64,000 nucleotides of DNA from Pasteurella sp030783905 (GCA_051122655.1 CP182107.1:682001-746000), one strand, 5' to 3'; shown: positions 26,568-36,867, numbered from the stretch's first letter. A program made the numbers and translations. Notes: generated by a model from the letters alone, not told the origin.

Positions 26568-26736
26568 GTTGTCTTCCTTCTATTGATAAAATTTAAAATT
26601 ATGCTTGCAACAAGCGTAGTGCTAATAACTGTTACTTAAATAAAGATGAGTAAGAGTGCTTTTCAAGTAACAAATATAACGCTTGTAAATGAGGAAGAAC
26701 TGTACTAACTAACTTATATAAAGACGGGTCTAGCAG
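26568..26736 (-). promoter_or_regulatory. Long structured 5' leader of the csp gene
   Basis: The leader contains an eight-base perfect stem TGTTACTT (26630-26637) with AAGTAACA (26665-26672), and a small hairpin GCTTG-CAA-CAAGC (26603-26615). Long leaders fold differently at low temperature in E. coli cspA. Whether this one does is inference. Confidence 0.5.
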
Positions 26737-26742
26737 GTACGC

Positions 26743-26771
26743 ATTAGAACACTTAAATAGAGAGAAAGCAA
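26743..26771 (-). promoter_or_regulatory. Promoter of the csp gene
   Basis: Minus-strand -35 TTGCTT (26771-26766), 17-base spacer, -10 TCTAAT (26748-26743). Nothing else was recognised between here and tehB at 26917. Confidence 0.55.
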
Positions 26772-26916
26772 ATGATATTTACGATTATTTTCATTTTAAG
26801 CGAAAAAGGACTTGGTCCTGTATAGAATATAACCAAAATTGGGATTTGCAATTCATTTCTTTTTTTCTTATCCTACTATTTGAGTCAACTATTAACATTA
26901 AAATAAAGGGTAATTT

Positions 26917-27777
26917 ATGCAAAATGAATTCATTTGTTATAAAAAAATGCCAGTTTGGACAGCCAACAGCCTACCGCGCATGTTTCAAGAGAAACATAAT
27001 ACGAAAGTCGGCACTTGGGGAAAATTAACGGTACTGAAAGGAAAACTCAAATTTTACGAATTAACGGAAATGGGAGAAACAATCCAGGAACATATTTTTA
27101 CCCCTGAAACCCACATTCCTTTCGTTGAACCACAAGCTTGGCATAAAGTAGCAGCCATGTCAGAAGATTTAGAATGTTTCCTTGAATTCCATTGTAAAAA
27201 AGAAGACTACTTTCATAAAAAATATAATATGACCACAACGCATTCAGAAGTGAAAAGTGCGGTGGAAATATTATCACCTTGCAAAGTATTAGATTTGGGC
27301 TGTGGGCAAGGACGTAACGCTCTGTTCTTGAGCCTATTAGGTTACAATGTCACAGCTTGGGATCATAATGAGACCAGCCTCAAATTTTTACAAGACACGG
27401 CTGAAAAAGAAAATCTTACTATTCAGACCGCACTTTATGACATCAATAGTGCAAAGATCAGCGAAAATTATGACTTTATTTTATCCACCGTAGTCTTTAT
27501 GTTCCTCAAGCCTGAACACATCCCGCAGATTATTGAAAACATGCAAACCCATACCAATGTGGGAGGGTATAATTTGATTGTTGCAGCCATGTCAACAGAG
27601 GATGTTCCCTGCCCTGTTCCCTTTTCTTTTACCTTTAAAGAAAATGAATTAAAAACCTATTATCAAGATTGGGAATTGGTAAAATACAACGAAGAAATGG
27701 GCGAATTGCATAAAACCGATGAAAAGGGTAATCGAATTAAAATGAAATTTGTCACCATGCTCGCTAAGAAAAAATAA
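26917..27777 (+). CDS. tehB: Tellurite-resistance methyltransferase TehB
   Basis: A 286-residue two-domain protein as in Haemophilus TehB: an N-terminal cupin-like DUF1971 region (residues 1-90, KMPVWTANSLPRMF... with VGTWGKLTVLKG) and a C-terminal SAM-dependent methyltransferase with LDLGCGQGRNALFLSLLGY (about 124-142; key GCGQGRN). It detoxifies tellurite and has been linked to haem use and oxidant resistance in Haemophilus. The ATG at 26917 follows AAGGGTAA. Stand-alone, without tehA nearby. Confidence 0.94.
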   Translation: MQNEFICYKKMPVWTANSLPRMFQEKHNTKVGTWGKLTVLKGKLKFYELTEMGETIQEHIFTPETHIPFVEPQAWHKVAAMSEDLECFLEFHCKKEDYFHKKYNMTTTHSEVKSAVEILSPCKVLDLGCGQGRNALFLSLLGYNVTAWDHNETSLKFLQDTAEKENLTIQTALYDINSAKISENYDFILSTVVFMFLKPEHIPQIIENMQTHTNVGGYNLIVAAMSTEDVPCPVPFSFTFKENELKTYYQDWELVKYNEEMGELHKTDEKGNRIKMKFVTMLAKKK

Positions 27778-27783
27778 TGCCAC

Positions 27784-27809
27784 AACGCCCTGTTATCAGG
27801 GCGTTTTAC
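27784..27809 (+). terminator. Terminator of tehB
   Basis: AACGCCCTG (27784-27792) and CAGGGCGTT (27797-27805), loop TTAT, then a short T-run. Confidence 0.75.
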
Positions 27810-27814
27810 TTGTT

Positions 27815-28897
27815 TTAATCACCTAATTTACTCATTGGAAAATCTAAAATTTCTGCTAAGCTCAGTATGCTTTCTACATCCGTCTTTAGACAAGGTAAAA
27901 AACAATAACTCTCTAAACCCGTTTCAATATCTAATAAACTATAATTTGATTCGGCTTCAAACTTGTTGCCAATATCATTAGGTTGTAAACCATCTTCTTC
28001 ATCAAGTTCAATGGGGTGTTCTAGATATTTAGCAAGAAAATCAAATAAAGCCTCATAATCCATTTGCCAGTGATCTTCATAAGTAGAAGTTAAAAATTCA
28101 CACAAAAGAAAACGGTAATTTAAGAAAGCGGGTTTTACTGTGCCATAAAAGCCTTCATCTTTGACTTGTTGGATTAATTGTTTTTGTTGCTGTTGTATGT
28201 CTAACCAACGGGCTTTAAAGCCTTCTATATTCTGAATGTGCGTTAATTGGCAGAATTGCGTTAAATACGCTGAATAGCTTTCTAATGTTTTTTGTTGGTA
28301 CGTTGTATTCGACAAAGCGAAACCAGTCACGTCAATAGACAGTGCTTGGCATATCTGCCCAATCGCACGTTCTAATAGTGACCAATAGGTTTTATCTAAT
28401 TGTTCTTCACTCTCGATGTCTAAGAGACATGCACACGTCATTTCTTTAAAAATACTACCAAATGTATTTGGTACCACTAAAATTTTAAAACGCGGCTCCC
28501 CTTCTCTATCCGTATAAGGCAGACAAAAGAAAGTGACCTGTTCATATTTGATTTTTTTCGCTTTCAAATGTGCCTGAACTGGCGCAATACCAAAACTTAT
28601 CATGATAAAACAATAACTGTTACCATCGACTAATTCCTCTTTCGGAATAGGTTCAATATTCGCTTTCCATAATAATTCTGCTAATGCATCATAATGATCG
28701 GTATAACCAGCATCCGCTAAAGTCGCCGCAATCAGCTCTTTTTCGTCATCATCCACATCGACAAAATGCTCTGGATAATAATAGTAATCCACTAAAATAT
28801 CGGTTTTAAATAGATTATTGGGTATCTCGACACTATCACTTTCATTGTCTAAATATTCTTCAATTTTGACTAAAGCCTTTAAGATATGATCATACAT
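27815..28897 (-). CDS. Uncharacterised acidic protein
   Basis: A 360-residue protein that I cannot assign to a family. It has no signal peptide or membrane segment, so it is probably cytoplasmic. The N-terminal part is markedly acidic (HFVDVDDDEKELIAA near 43) and another acidic patch is near residue 300 (IELDEEDGLQPND). The middle (ISFGIAPVQAHLKAKKIKYEQV) looks like a compact alpha/beta fold. It lies between tehB and dapD without operon partners. Codon use looks like its neighbours. Confidence 0.8.
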   Translation of the reverse strand: MYDHILKALVKIEEYLDNESDSVEIPNNLFKTDILVDYYYYPEHFVDVDDDEKELIAATLADAGYTDHYDALAELLWKANIEPIPKEELVDGNSYCFIMISFGIAPVQAHLKAKKIKYEQVTFFCLPYTDREGEPRFKILVVPNTFGSIFKEMTCACLLDIESEEQLDKTYWSLLERAIGQICQALSIDVTGFALSNTTYQQKTLESYSAYLTQFCQLTHIQNIEGFKARWLDIQQQQKQLIQQVKDEGFYGTVKPAFLNYRFLLCEFLTSTYEDHWQMDYEALFDFLAKYLEHPIELDEEDGLQPNDIGNKFEAESNYSLLDIETGLESYCFLPCLKTDVESILSLAEILDFPMSKLGD

Positions 28898-28974
28898 AAT
28901 TTACTCTCATCTAAAAAAATCCCATTTATCAATGTAGCACAATTTATCAGCATTTTAATCATGGATAAATTAAC

Positions 28975-29020
28975 AAAAAATTGACCGCACTGTATCTTGA
29001 AAGAAACAAAGTGCGGTCAA
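28975..29020 (-). terminator. Terminator of dapD made of inverted uptake sequences
   Basis: Arms TTGACCGCACT (28981-28991) and AGTGCGGTCAA (29010-29020) each hold an uptake core; on the minus strand TTTTTTG follows. Confidence 0.8.
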
Positions 29021-29059
29021 TTTTAATCAAATTTTAAAAAGAAGTGAGTGATAACACTA

Positions 29060-29884
29060 CTATTCATCAATAGTACGCAATAATTCGTTAATACCGACTT
29101 TACCTAAGGTTTTGGCATCGACTTTTTTCACGATCACGGCACAATACAGGCTGTATTTCCCACATTTAGATGGAAGGCTACCTGACACCACTACAGAACC
29201 AGCAGGTACACGACCGTACGTCACCTCACCGGTTTCACGATCATAAATTTTGGTCGATTGTCCAATGAAAACGCCCATTGAAATAACAGAGCCTTCTTCT
29301 ACAATTACCCCTTCGACAATTTCAGAACGTGCACCGATAAAACAATTGTCTTCAATAATCGTTGGATTCGCTTGCAATGGTTCGAGTACCCCACCAATGC
29401 CCACGCCACCAGATAAATGAACATTTTTACCAATTTGTGCACAAGAACCAACCGTTGCCCATGTATCAACCATGGTTCCTTCATCAACACGCGCACCAAT
29501 ATTGACATAAGACGGCATTAAAACCGTATTTTTAGCAATATAGGCGCCTTTACGCACGGCTGCTGGTGGCACAACACGAAATCCTTCTTGTTGAAAACGT
29601 GTTGCATCATAATCAGCAAATTTCATTGGCACTTTATCATAATAATTTGTCTCGCTCCCAGCGACCAAGGTATTGTCATTAATGCGGAACGACAATAATA
29701 CTGCTTTTTTTAACCATTGATGCGTGACCCATTCTCCATCAATTTTTTCTGCTACGCGATATTTGCCTGAATCTAAGCCTTCAATGACTTCTTCAATCGC
29801 TGCTCGCGTTTGCGCATCGACTTTTTTGGGTGTGATTTCTGCACGCTGTTCAAAAGCGGCTTCAATGATATGTTGTAATGACAT
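29060..29884 (-). CDS. dapD: Tetrahydrodipicolinate N-succinyltransferase
   Basis: A 274-residue enzyme (same length as E. coli DapD) that succinylates tetrahydrodipicolinate in the lysine/diaminopimelate pathway. The C-terminal two thirds show left-handed beta-helix hexapeptide periodicity (VNIGARVDEGTMVDTWATVGS, key GARVDEGTMVDTW). KIDGEWVTHQWLKKAVLL in the N-terminal domain is diagnostic. The ATG at 29884 has GAAGGA eight bases upstream and matches the family start; an upstream in-frame ATG at 29899 would precede that site. Confidence 0.96.
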   Translation of the reverse strand: MSLQHIIEAAFEQRAEITPKKVDAQTRAAIEEVIEGLDSGKYRVAEKIDGEWVTHQWLKKAVLLSFRINDNTLVAGSETNYYDKVPMKFADYDATRFQQEGFRVVPPAAVRKGAYIAKNTVLMPSYVNIGARVDEGTMVDTWATVGSCAQIGKNVHLSGGVGIGGVLEPLQANPTIIEDNCFIGARSEIVEGVIVEEGSVISMGVFIGQSTKIYDRETGEVTYGRVPAGSVVVSGSLPSKCGKYSLYCAVIVKKVDAKTLGKVGINELLRTIDE

Positions 29885-30069
29885 GCAATTTTCCTTCAAT
29901 GGATGAACGTTTTAAAGTACTTAGTTTTATCATATTTCAGATGAAAACTCACCTGTTAATTTAAAAGGGAAGACTGAATTGGGATGAGAAAATGACCAAC
30001 AAATATTGCTCATCTCCGCCTATTTCAGCTAAAATCAAATAGCCTATCGCTTAGCAAGGAACCCCTTTT

Positions 30070-33000
30070 ATGAATAAACACTATTTTCTCTCCTTCTTTA
30101 GCGCATTAGCTGTCGCGCTCACACTCTCTAGCTGTTGGGATAAAAAACAAGATGATGCCAATGCCATTCAAGTCAATGTGAATCCAATTGAAATGACCAA
30201 TTATGATGAAACACCAAAAGAAGTCTATCCGCTTGTCATCACGTTCTCTGGTCCTGCTGCGCCGATTGCATCGGTCAATAACGAACTCACTCAAGGAATC
30301 TCTATTGAGCCCGCATTAAAAGGAAAATGGTTTTGGAATAGCGATACGCTCCTTTCTTTCAAACCTGAAAATGATTGGCCTACGGGGCAAAACTATCAGG
30401 TGAAAATTGATGAAAAAATTCTCAATCCTCAATTAAATTATACGAAAAAGTTAAAAGAACCACTTACATTTAAAACGCCCGCATTTCAAGCAAGCTTACT
30501 CGAACAGACTTTCCACCAAGATCCCACCCAAGCGCACGTTCGTCATGGGATTTTCAAACTGTCGTTTACCCATCCCGTGGATCGTCAAAAATTTGAAAAA
30601 GCGTTACAAGTCAATTTGATTCGTAAGAATAACGATAATACACAAAGTATCATTTCACCGTTGAAATTTAACGTTCGTTATGGTGAAAAAGATTTAGTTG
30701 CTTGGATCAACTCCGATAATGTGGCGCTCGCCCAAAGCGATAATCAGTATATTGAGCTCAAAATAGATAAAAATTTCACCGCACTTTTAGGCAACAATTC
30801 ACTTGAAAAAGATATCATTTCTGCAGTCAAAGTGCCGACCAAGTATAGTTTGGATTTTTCAACAGGGATTTTGATTGCACAAAATGAAAAAAATGAAGCG
30901 GAACAAGTTTTACAGTTAAATTTTACCCATAGTATTAAAGGTAATGAGTTAGAAAAACATATTTCTGCTTATTTATTACCTGAACTCACGCCTGAAAATC
31001 ATCGCCATTGGCGTTATAACCTCATCAGTCGTGAGGTACTACAAAACGCTATTGCCGTCCCCCTCCAACGCATAGCAACAGAAAAGCGTTATGCCAATCA
31101 ACAAAACTTTAAATTGGATATTCCAGAGAAACGTTGTTTATACATTGAAGTCCAAAATAACATCACTGCCTTAGGTGGCTATGAAATGAAAGGGGCATTA
31201 GGCGATCTTGCCTGTGCACCAGACTATCCAAAATATGTTGGCTTTGTCGGTCAAGGCTCTATTCTCTCCGCCATCGGTGACAGAAAAGTCACCATTGCTA
31301 CACGTAATTTTAATCACGTGAAGCTTGAAATAGGTCGTATTCAAGAAGAGCAATTACGTCATTTAATTGCATTAAATCAAGGTAATTTCCAAAATCCCGA
31401 TCTTGGTCAATTAAAAATAGATCACATTGCGGATTTCTTTAGTAAAAGCTACAAGTTCAGTAATAACAAACCGCAAGAAACCAGCTATCTTGGTGTTGAT
31501 TTAGACGCCATTGTGAAACAAACCGGTCCTTCTATGGGCATCTATTGGTTGAAAGTCACTGGTGATACGAATACTCACGACAACAACTTACGTGACACTT
31601 CACAACATACAGATTGGCGTAATGATGCCACGAATCAGTTCACTGATTATCGTCTCATTGTGATCAGTGATTTAGGGGTAATCGCTAAAAAAGCGGTTGA
31701 TGGTTCGCAAACCGTCTTTGTTCAATCAATCAGTCGTGGCGAACCCGTTGAAGGTGCGAGCGTGTCTGTGATTAGCCGTAATGGTGCGATTATTAAGAGC
31801 GACTATACTAATGAACAAGGCGTAGTAAACTTTTCATCCTTAGAACATTTCAAGCAAGAATTGGCGCCAGTGATGTATTTAGTGTCAACCCATGACAATC
31901 TCTCTTTCTTACCGATTGGGAAATATGATCGTAGCCTTGACTATTCACGCTTTGATGTTGGCGGTATTTATGCCAGTGAAAATGCCGCAAGCTTAAAAGC
32001 CTATTTATTTAGTGATCGTGGTATCTATCGTCCAAATGAAACCTTGCATACGGGGATCATTACGAAAGCACAAGATTGGCAGCTTGCTTTAAATAACATT
32101 CCACTCCAGTTTAATATTTATTCTCCAAGTGGCATGTTGATGCACAAACAAACCATCCGCTTAGATAAGAGCGGTCTAAATTCAGTCAGTTTTGCCTTGC
32201 CTGACACCGCTGAAACAGGCGAATGGTTTGCGGAATTACTGGTCACGGAGAAAAATAACCAAACAACAGCTATTGGTTCAATGACATTCCAGGTGCAAGA
32301 ATTCCAACCGGATACCTTGAAAATCAAGGCAATGTTCAATCAAGTACAGGGGGAAGGTTGGGTTGCTCCACAAGATCTCGTTGCCACCGTACAACTTGCA
32401 AATCTGTTTGGTACACCTGCACAGAATCGTAAAGTCCAAGCAAGTTTGACCTTGCAACCATTGCTACCAAAATTTAGCCAATATGCGGATTATCGTTTCT
32501 TTGATAATCAACGTAATAAGTCTGACATTTTGTATGAAGCAGAATTAAATGAACAAGTTACCGATAAAGACGGAAAAGCACAGTTCCCGATTAATCTTTC
32601 TCAATATGCAGAAAATACAGCACAAATGCTCTATTTCACAGCAGATGGGTTTGAAAATGACAGTGGACGCGCTGTATCAACTGTCAAATCGGTGATGGTA
32701 TCGGCACAACCCTGGTTAGTCGGCTATCAAACAAACAGTGATTTAGCTTATTTAAAACGCAATACTCAAGCAGTAGTCAATTTGATTGCGGTCAATCCAA
32801 CCTTAGAAAAAGTGGCAGTGGAAAAACTCAAAGCCACCTTATTAGAACGTAAGTATGTGTCTGTTCTCACACAACAGGCATCGGGTGCTTACAAATATGA
32901 ATCGAAGTTAATTGAAAATGAAATTGAGCAAAAAACCATTCAGATTAACGCAACAGGGACCGATGTGGCTTTGAACACCAGTAAAAGTGGTGATTATATC

Positions 33001-35790
33001 CTCGTATTAAGCAATGAGTACGATCAAGAAGTGAATCGAATTCATTATACCGTGATCGGCAATCAAAACCTCAGTGTGGCAATGGATAAAAATACTGAGC
33101 TGAAATTGCGTTTAAACAAAAAACAATTTAAACCAAATGAAGAAATCGAAATTGCGATCCATGCACCTTATACTGGTACAGGCTTAATCACCATTGAAAG
33201 TGATCGGGTGTATGCGCATAAATGGTTTAAAGCAACCACAAACAGTTCCGTACAACGTATTCAATTACCAGAAAATTTTGAAGGTCATGGCTATGTCAAT
33301 GTCCAATTCTCACGCGATATTCATTCTGATGATATTTTTACTAGCCCACTAAGTTATGGCGTGATCCCATTTAGCGTGAACGTGGATAATCGACGCTTAA
33401 CATTAAAGCTAGACAGCCCGAAGAAAATCAAATCGGGCGAAACCGTTGAATTTAAACTCAGCAGTAACAAACCGAGCAAAGCCCTTATTTATGCGGTAAA
33501 TGAAGGCATTTTACAGGTGGCGGGGTATAAATTCACTGATCCGCTCAGCTATTTCTTCCCAAAATATGCCTTACAAGTGCAAACCTTGCAAATCCTTGAT
33601 TTAATCTTGCCTGAATTTAGCAAAGTGATGCAATTTGCACAAACTGGGGGGGATGCGGATATGGACATTGCACTGGCAATGAAAATGGCCATGGCAAATA
33701 TAAATCCATTTAAGCGTAAAACAGATAAACCCGTCGCTTACTGGTCTGGCATTGTCGATGTGAATGGAGAAAAAACGGTCAGCTACCAAGTTCCGGAAGA
33801 ATTTAACGGGAACTTAAAAGTCATGGCAATTGCGCTTTCTCAAGACGGCAAACAATTGGGCCATACTGAAACAGAGACCCTTGTACGCAATGATCTTATT
33901 CTTTCACCTACTGTGCCACTCACGTTAACGCCGGGCGATGAGTCAGAAATCAATGTTGTGATCGCGAATAACACAAATAAAGCGCAACAAGTCAACTTAA
34001 AAGTAACCCTTGAACCACACCTTAACCTTATCGGTGATGGTGAAAAGGTGATTGATATCGCCCCCATGTCAGAAGGTCGTGCTCATTTTGTGATTAAAGC
34101 GACAGACACTCTCGGTTCGAGCAATATTCGCTTTATTGCAAGTTATGAAAATGCACAGCAACAAAAAGTCGATGTGGTTCGTCATGTGTCACTCTCTGTT
34201 CGCCCAATTATGCCAAAACAATTTGTCACACAAATTCAAAAAGTAGAGGCAGGGAAAACCGTCAATAGCACATTACCAATGACACTCTTCCCGCAACACC
34301 GTCAGCAAGTCGCCTTATTTTCACCCGCACCAATTGCGTTAGCACAAGGCGTATCTGCTTACCTGACCAATTATGATAACTACTGTACTGAACAAATGGT
34401 CAGTGCGGCAATGCCACTGGTTCTCTTTACGACACACCCAGAATATCAGCCACTGTTGACCGCACTTTCACGGAATACAGTTCAAAACGCCAGTACGATT
34501 GCGATGCAAGATAAGCTAGAAAAGGCCCTCAAACTGTTACCAAGTCGCCAAACAGAATATGGCAATTACGGTATTTGGACTAACGTTGAAGAAGGGCATT
34601 TATTTGTGACAGCTTATGTTGCACACTTCTTAATTGAAGCAAGAGAGCGTCATCTTGTGTTACCAAAAGCTTGGTTCGATGAGAAGGGCTTATTTAATAA
34701 TACGATCCGTGCCTTAGAAGAACAAAGTCTGCCACAAGATGGCGATAGTTTAGAGGCGTTACGTCAACGTGCTTACTCGGCTTATTTATTAACACGTTTA
34801 GCCAAAGTGCCCTCCAATGCATTGTTGTCCATTCGAACCCAATTAGAACAACAATTTCGTGCAGATGATTGGCAAAAAGACACCGTTTCTGCTTGGTTGG
34901 CGGCTGCTTATCAAATGTTAAAACAAGACAGTGAGGCCAATAAGTTGATTGAACCGGTGGTAAATCAATTAATCGCACCACGTCAAACGCAATGGATATA
35001 CCAAGAATATAGTGATCCACTGATTAAAGACAGCACAATGTTATATGTTATTGCACGTCATTTTCCTGCTCAGCTAGCGAAAGTGTCAGATAGCGTGCTA
35101 GACCGTATTGTGCAAGATCTTAATCAACAACGCTATAACACGCTTTCTTCTGCCATGGTATTACTTGCGTTAGATGCCTATGCACAACAGCACCAAACTG
35201 ACTTGACGAATTTACACATTCAGCGTCAAGGTAAAGCGATTGGGCAAAGTACAACGCTCTTCCACTTGGCCCAGTTGACTGACACACAAATGGATCTCAG
35301 TTTCGTCAATAACAGCCAACATGCAGCTTGGTTTGCACTCAGCCAACATGGTTATCCGCAACAAGCGGCACATAAAGCATTATATCAAGGATTAGAAATT
35401 GACCGCACTTATACGGACAAAGACGGTAAGCCACTTAGTCGCATTAACATTGGTGATGTGATTGATGTCACCGTGAAAATCCGTTCCACCGCAGATTATG
35501 TCAGCGATGTCATCATTACCGATCTCTACCCTGCTGGCTTTGAAGTCATTTGGCAACAAAATGCGGAAGAAGAATCGGAGGATGACGGGTTTGTCCAACA
35601 TACTGACTTACGCGAAGACCGCTTACTCAGTTATTTAACCGCCGAAAAAGAAATGCGCGTCTTAAAATACCAGTTAAAAGCAGTCAATGTTGGTACTTTC
35701 CAGATTCCACCCATTTATGCAGAAAGTATGTATGACCGAGCGATTAAAGCGTATTCCGCGAGTGAAGGACAAATTCAGGTCACTCAATAA
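30070..35790 (+). CDS. yfhM: Alpha-2-macroglobulin-like lipoprotein with thioester
   Basis: A 1906-residue envelope protein of the bacterial alpha-2-macroglobulin family (E. coli YfhM, 1653). A signal peptide ends in the lipobox LSSC with Cys22 as the lipidated residue, then WD. MG-type beta-sandwich domains fill the first 1100 residues (DRGIYRPNETLHTGIITKA near 650 is the conserved bait-flanking motif). The thioester CTEQ starts at Cys1439, about 467 residues from the C-terminus, as in YfhM. Such proteins trap proteases in the periplasm. In E. coli it is paired with penicillin-binding protein PbpC; no pbpC lies beside it here. Confidence 0.92.
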   Translation: MNKHYFLSFFSALAVALTLSSCWDKKQDDANAIQVNVNPIEMTNYDETPKEVYPLVITFSGPAAPIASVNNELTQGISIEPALKGKWFWNSDTLLSFKPENDWPTGQNYQVKIDEKILNPQLNYTKKLKEPLTFKTPAFQASLLEQTFHQDPTQAHVRHGIFKLSFTHPVDRQKFEKALQVNLIRKNNDNTQSIISPLKFNVRYGEKDLVAWINSDNVALAQSDNQYIELKIDKNFTALLGNNSLEKDIISAVKVPTKYSLDFSTGILIAQNEKNEAEQVLQLNFTHSIKGNELEKHISAYLLPELTPENHRHWRYNLISREVLQNAIAVPLQRIATEKRYANQQNFKLDIPEKRCLYIEVQNNITALGGYEMKGALGDLACAPDYPKYVGFVGQGSILSAIGDRKVTIATRNFNHVKLEIGRIQEEQLRHLIALNQGNFQNPDLGQLKIDHIADFFSKSYKFSNNKPQETSYLGVDLDAIVKQTGPSMGIYWLKVTGDTNTHDNNLRDTSQHTDWRNDATNQFTDYRLIVISDLGVIAKKAVDGSQTVFVQSISRGEPVEGASVSVISRNGAIIKSDYTNEQGVVNFSSLEHFKQELAPVMYLVSTHDNLSFLPIGKYDRSLDYSRFDVGGIYASENAASLKAYLFSDRGIYRPNETLHTGIITKAQDWQLALNNIPLQFNIYSPSGMLMHKQTIRLDKSGLNSVSFALPDTAETGEWFAELLVTEKNNQTTAIGSMTFQVQEFQPDTLKIKAMFNQVQGEGWVAPQDLVATVQLANLFGTPAQNRKVQASLTLQPLLPKFSQYADYRFFDNQRNKSDILYEAELNEQVTDKDGKAQFPINLSQYAENTAQMLYFTADGFENDSGRAVSTVKSVMVSAQPWLVGYQTNSDLAYLKRNTQAVVNLIAVNPTLEKVAVEKLKATLLERKYVSVLTQQASGAYKYESKLIENEIEQKTIQINATGTDVALNTSKSGDYILVLSNEYDQEVNRIHYTVIGNQNLSVAMDKNTELKLRLNKKQFKPNEEIEIAIHAPYTGTGLITIESDRVYAHKWFKATTNSSVQRIQLPENFEGHGYVNVQFSRDIHSDDIFTSPLSYGVIPFSVNVDNRRLTLKLDSPKKIKSGETVEFKLSSNKPSKALIYAVNEGILQVAGYKFTDPLSYFFPKYALQVQTLQILDLILPEFSKVMQFAQTGGDADMDIALAMKMAMANINPFKRKTDKPVAYWSGIVDVNGEKTVSYQVPEEFNGNLKVMAIALSQDGKQLGHTETETLVRNDLILSPTVPLTLTPGDESEINVVIANNTNKAQQVNLKVTLEPHLNLIGDGEKVIDIAPMSEGRAHFVIKATDTLGSSNIRFIASYENAQQQKVDVVRHVSLSVRPIMPKQFVTQIQKVEAGKTVNSTLPMTLFPQHRQQVALFSPAPIALAQGVSAYLTNYDNYCTEQMVSAAMPLVLFTTHPEYQPLLTALSRNTVQNASTIAMQDKLEKALKLLPSRQTEYGNYGIWTNVEEGHLFVTAYVAHFLIEARERHLVLPKAWFDEKGLFNNTIRALEEQSLPQDGDSLEALRQRAYSAYLLTRLAKVPSNALLSIRTQLEQQFRADDWQKDTVSAWLAAAYQMLKQDSEANKLIEPVVNQLIAPRQTQWIYQEYSDPLIKDSTMLYVIARHFPAQLAKVSDSVLDRIVQDLNQQRYNTLSSAMVLLALDAYAQQHQTDLTNLHIQRQGKAIGQSTTLFHLAQLTDTQMDLSFVNNSQHAAWFALSQHGYPQQAAHKALYQGLEIDRTYTDKDGKPLSRINIGDVIDVTVKIRSTADYVSDVIITDLYPAGFEVIWQQNAEEESEDDGFVQHTDLREDRLLSYLTAEKEMRVLKYQLKAVNVGTFQIPPIYAESMYDRAIKAYSASEGQIQVTQ

Positions 35791-35802
35791 TCGCGTCTAA
35801 CA

Positions 35803-35832
35803 AAAATACCCACCAATTCTGGTGGGTATTTT
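35803..35832. terminator. Bidirectional terminator between yfhM and cysB
   Basis: Perfect 12-base arms AAAATACCCACC (35803-35814) and 35821-35832 around AATTCT, with T-runs on both strands, between convergent genes. Confidence 0.9.
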
Positions 35833-35854
35833 TTTATAAGATGAAAAACAACAA

Positions 35855-36826
35855 TTAACGGATCGCTAATTCAATGCCCTCAAACAATTTTTTCACGGCA
35901 TTGTTATCACGTAAACGCTCTGCTTTTTCAACTAACTCACGCGTTAAGTGTGGTGAAAAATACTGAATAAAATCATACATGTAGGCACGTAAAAAAGTGC
36001 TATGCTTAAAGGCAATTTGGACAGTACTTGGATTAAATAAATGATCTGCATTCAGTGCAAGTAAATCGTCATCATCTTTTGTGTGTGCCATTGAGGCCAT
36101 AATGCCTACACCTAAACCTAAACGCACATAGGTTTTGATCACATCGGCATCGGTGGCGGTAAACACAATATCGGGTAAGATACCTGCGCGATTAAAGGCA
36201 TAATCCAAATCAGACACACCTGTAAAACCAAAGGTATAGGTCACAAGCGGATATTTTCCTAATGTTTCAATGGTCAGATTTTTACCTTGTGCCAGGGGAT
36301 GATCACGTTTAACAATAACTGAACGGTTCCACCTATAACAAGGCAAAAGCACCACATCATCAAATAAATACTGTGCTTCCGTGGTAATCGCAATATCCAC
36401 TTCACCAGATAGCAATGCATCATAAATCTGTGTCGGTGAGCCTTGATGAATATGCAAACTGACATCGGGATACTTCTTTGAAAAACGTTCAATCACGGGG
36501 GGTAACACGTATCGTGCTTGTGTATTAGTCGTCGCAATACGCAACACACCATGATGAGGTTGCGTATATTCATTCGCAACCGCTCGAATACTTTGTGTCT
36601 TGACTAAGAGTTCCCGGGCAATCGCTACGATTTTTTGACCTGCTGGCGTTAAGGATTTAATATGCTTTCCATTGCGTTCAAAAATTTCTAAACCGAGTTC
36701 ATCCTCTAATAAACGAACTTGTTTGCTGATCCCCGGTTGAGAAGTAAAAAGAGCATTTGCTGCCTCTGTCACATTTAAATTTTGATTAACAATTTCTACA
36801 ATATAACGTAATTGTTGTATTTTCAT
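35855..36826 (-). CDS. cysB: LysR-type regulator CysB
   Basis: A 323-residue regulator (E. coli CysB 324) activating cysteine and sulfate-assimilation genes with N-acetylserine as inducer. The helix-turn-helix is in the first 60 residues (NVTEAANALFTSQPGISKQVR; key TSQPGISKQ). Effector-domain motifs TTNTQARYVLP (about 100), HQGSPTQI, VTYTFGFTGVSDLD and FTATDADVIKTYV are nearly identical to E. coli CysB. It is followed by rluB and yciO upstream, a neighbourhood shared with E. coli. Confidence 0.96.
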   Translation of the reverse strand: MKIQQLRYIVEIVNQNLNVTEAANALFTSQPGISKQVRLLEDELGLEIFERNGKHIKSLTPAGQKIVAIARELLVKTQSIRAVANEYTQPHHGVLRIATTNTQARYVLPPVIERFSKKYPDVSLHIHQGSPTQIYDALLSGEVDIAITTEAQYLFDDVVLLPCYRWNRSVIVKRDHPLAQGKNLTIETLGKYPLVTYTFGFTGVSDLDYAFNRAGILPDIVFTATDADVIKTYVRLGLGVGIMASMAHTKDDDDLLALNADHLFNPSTVQIAFKHSTFLRAYMYDFIQYFSPHLTRELVEKAERLRDNNAVKKLFEGIELAIR

Positions 36827-36867
36827 TCAGTTATCCTCTCACAGCACTCCGCTCTATAAGAAAAAAC

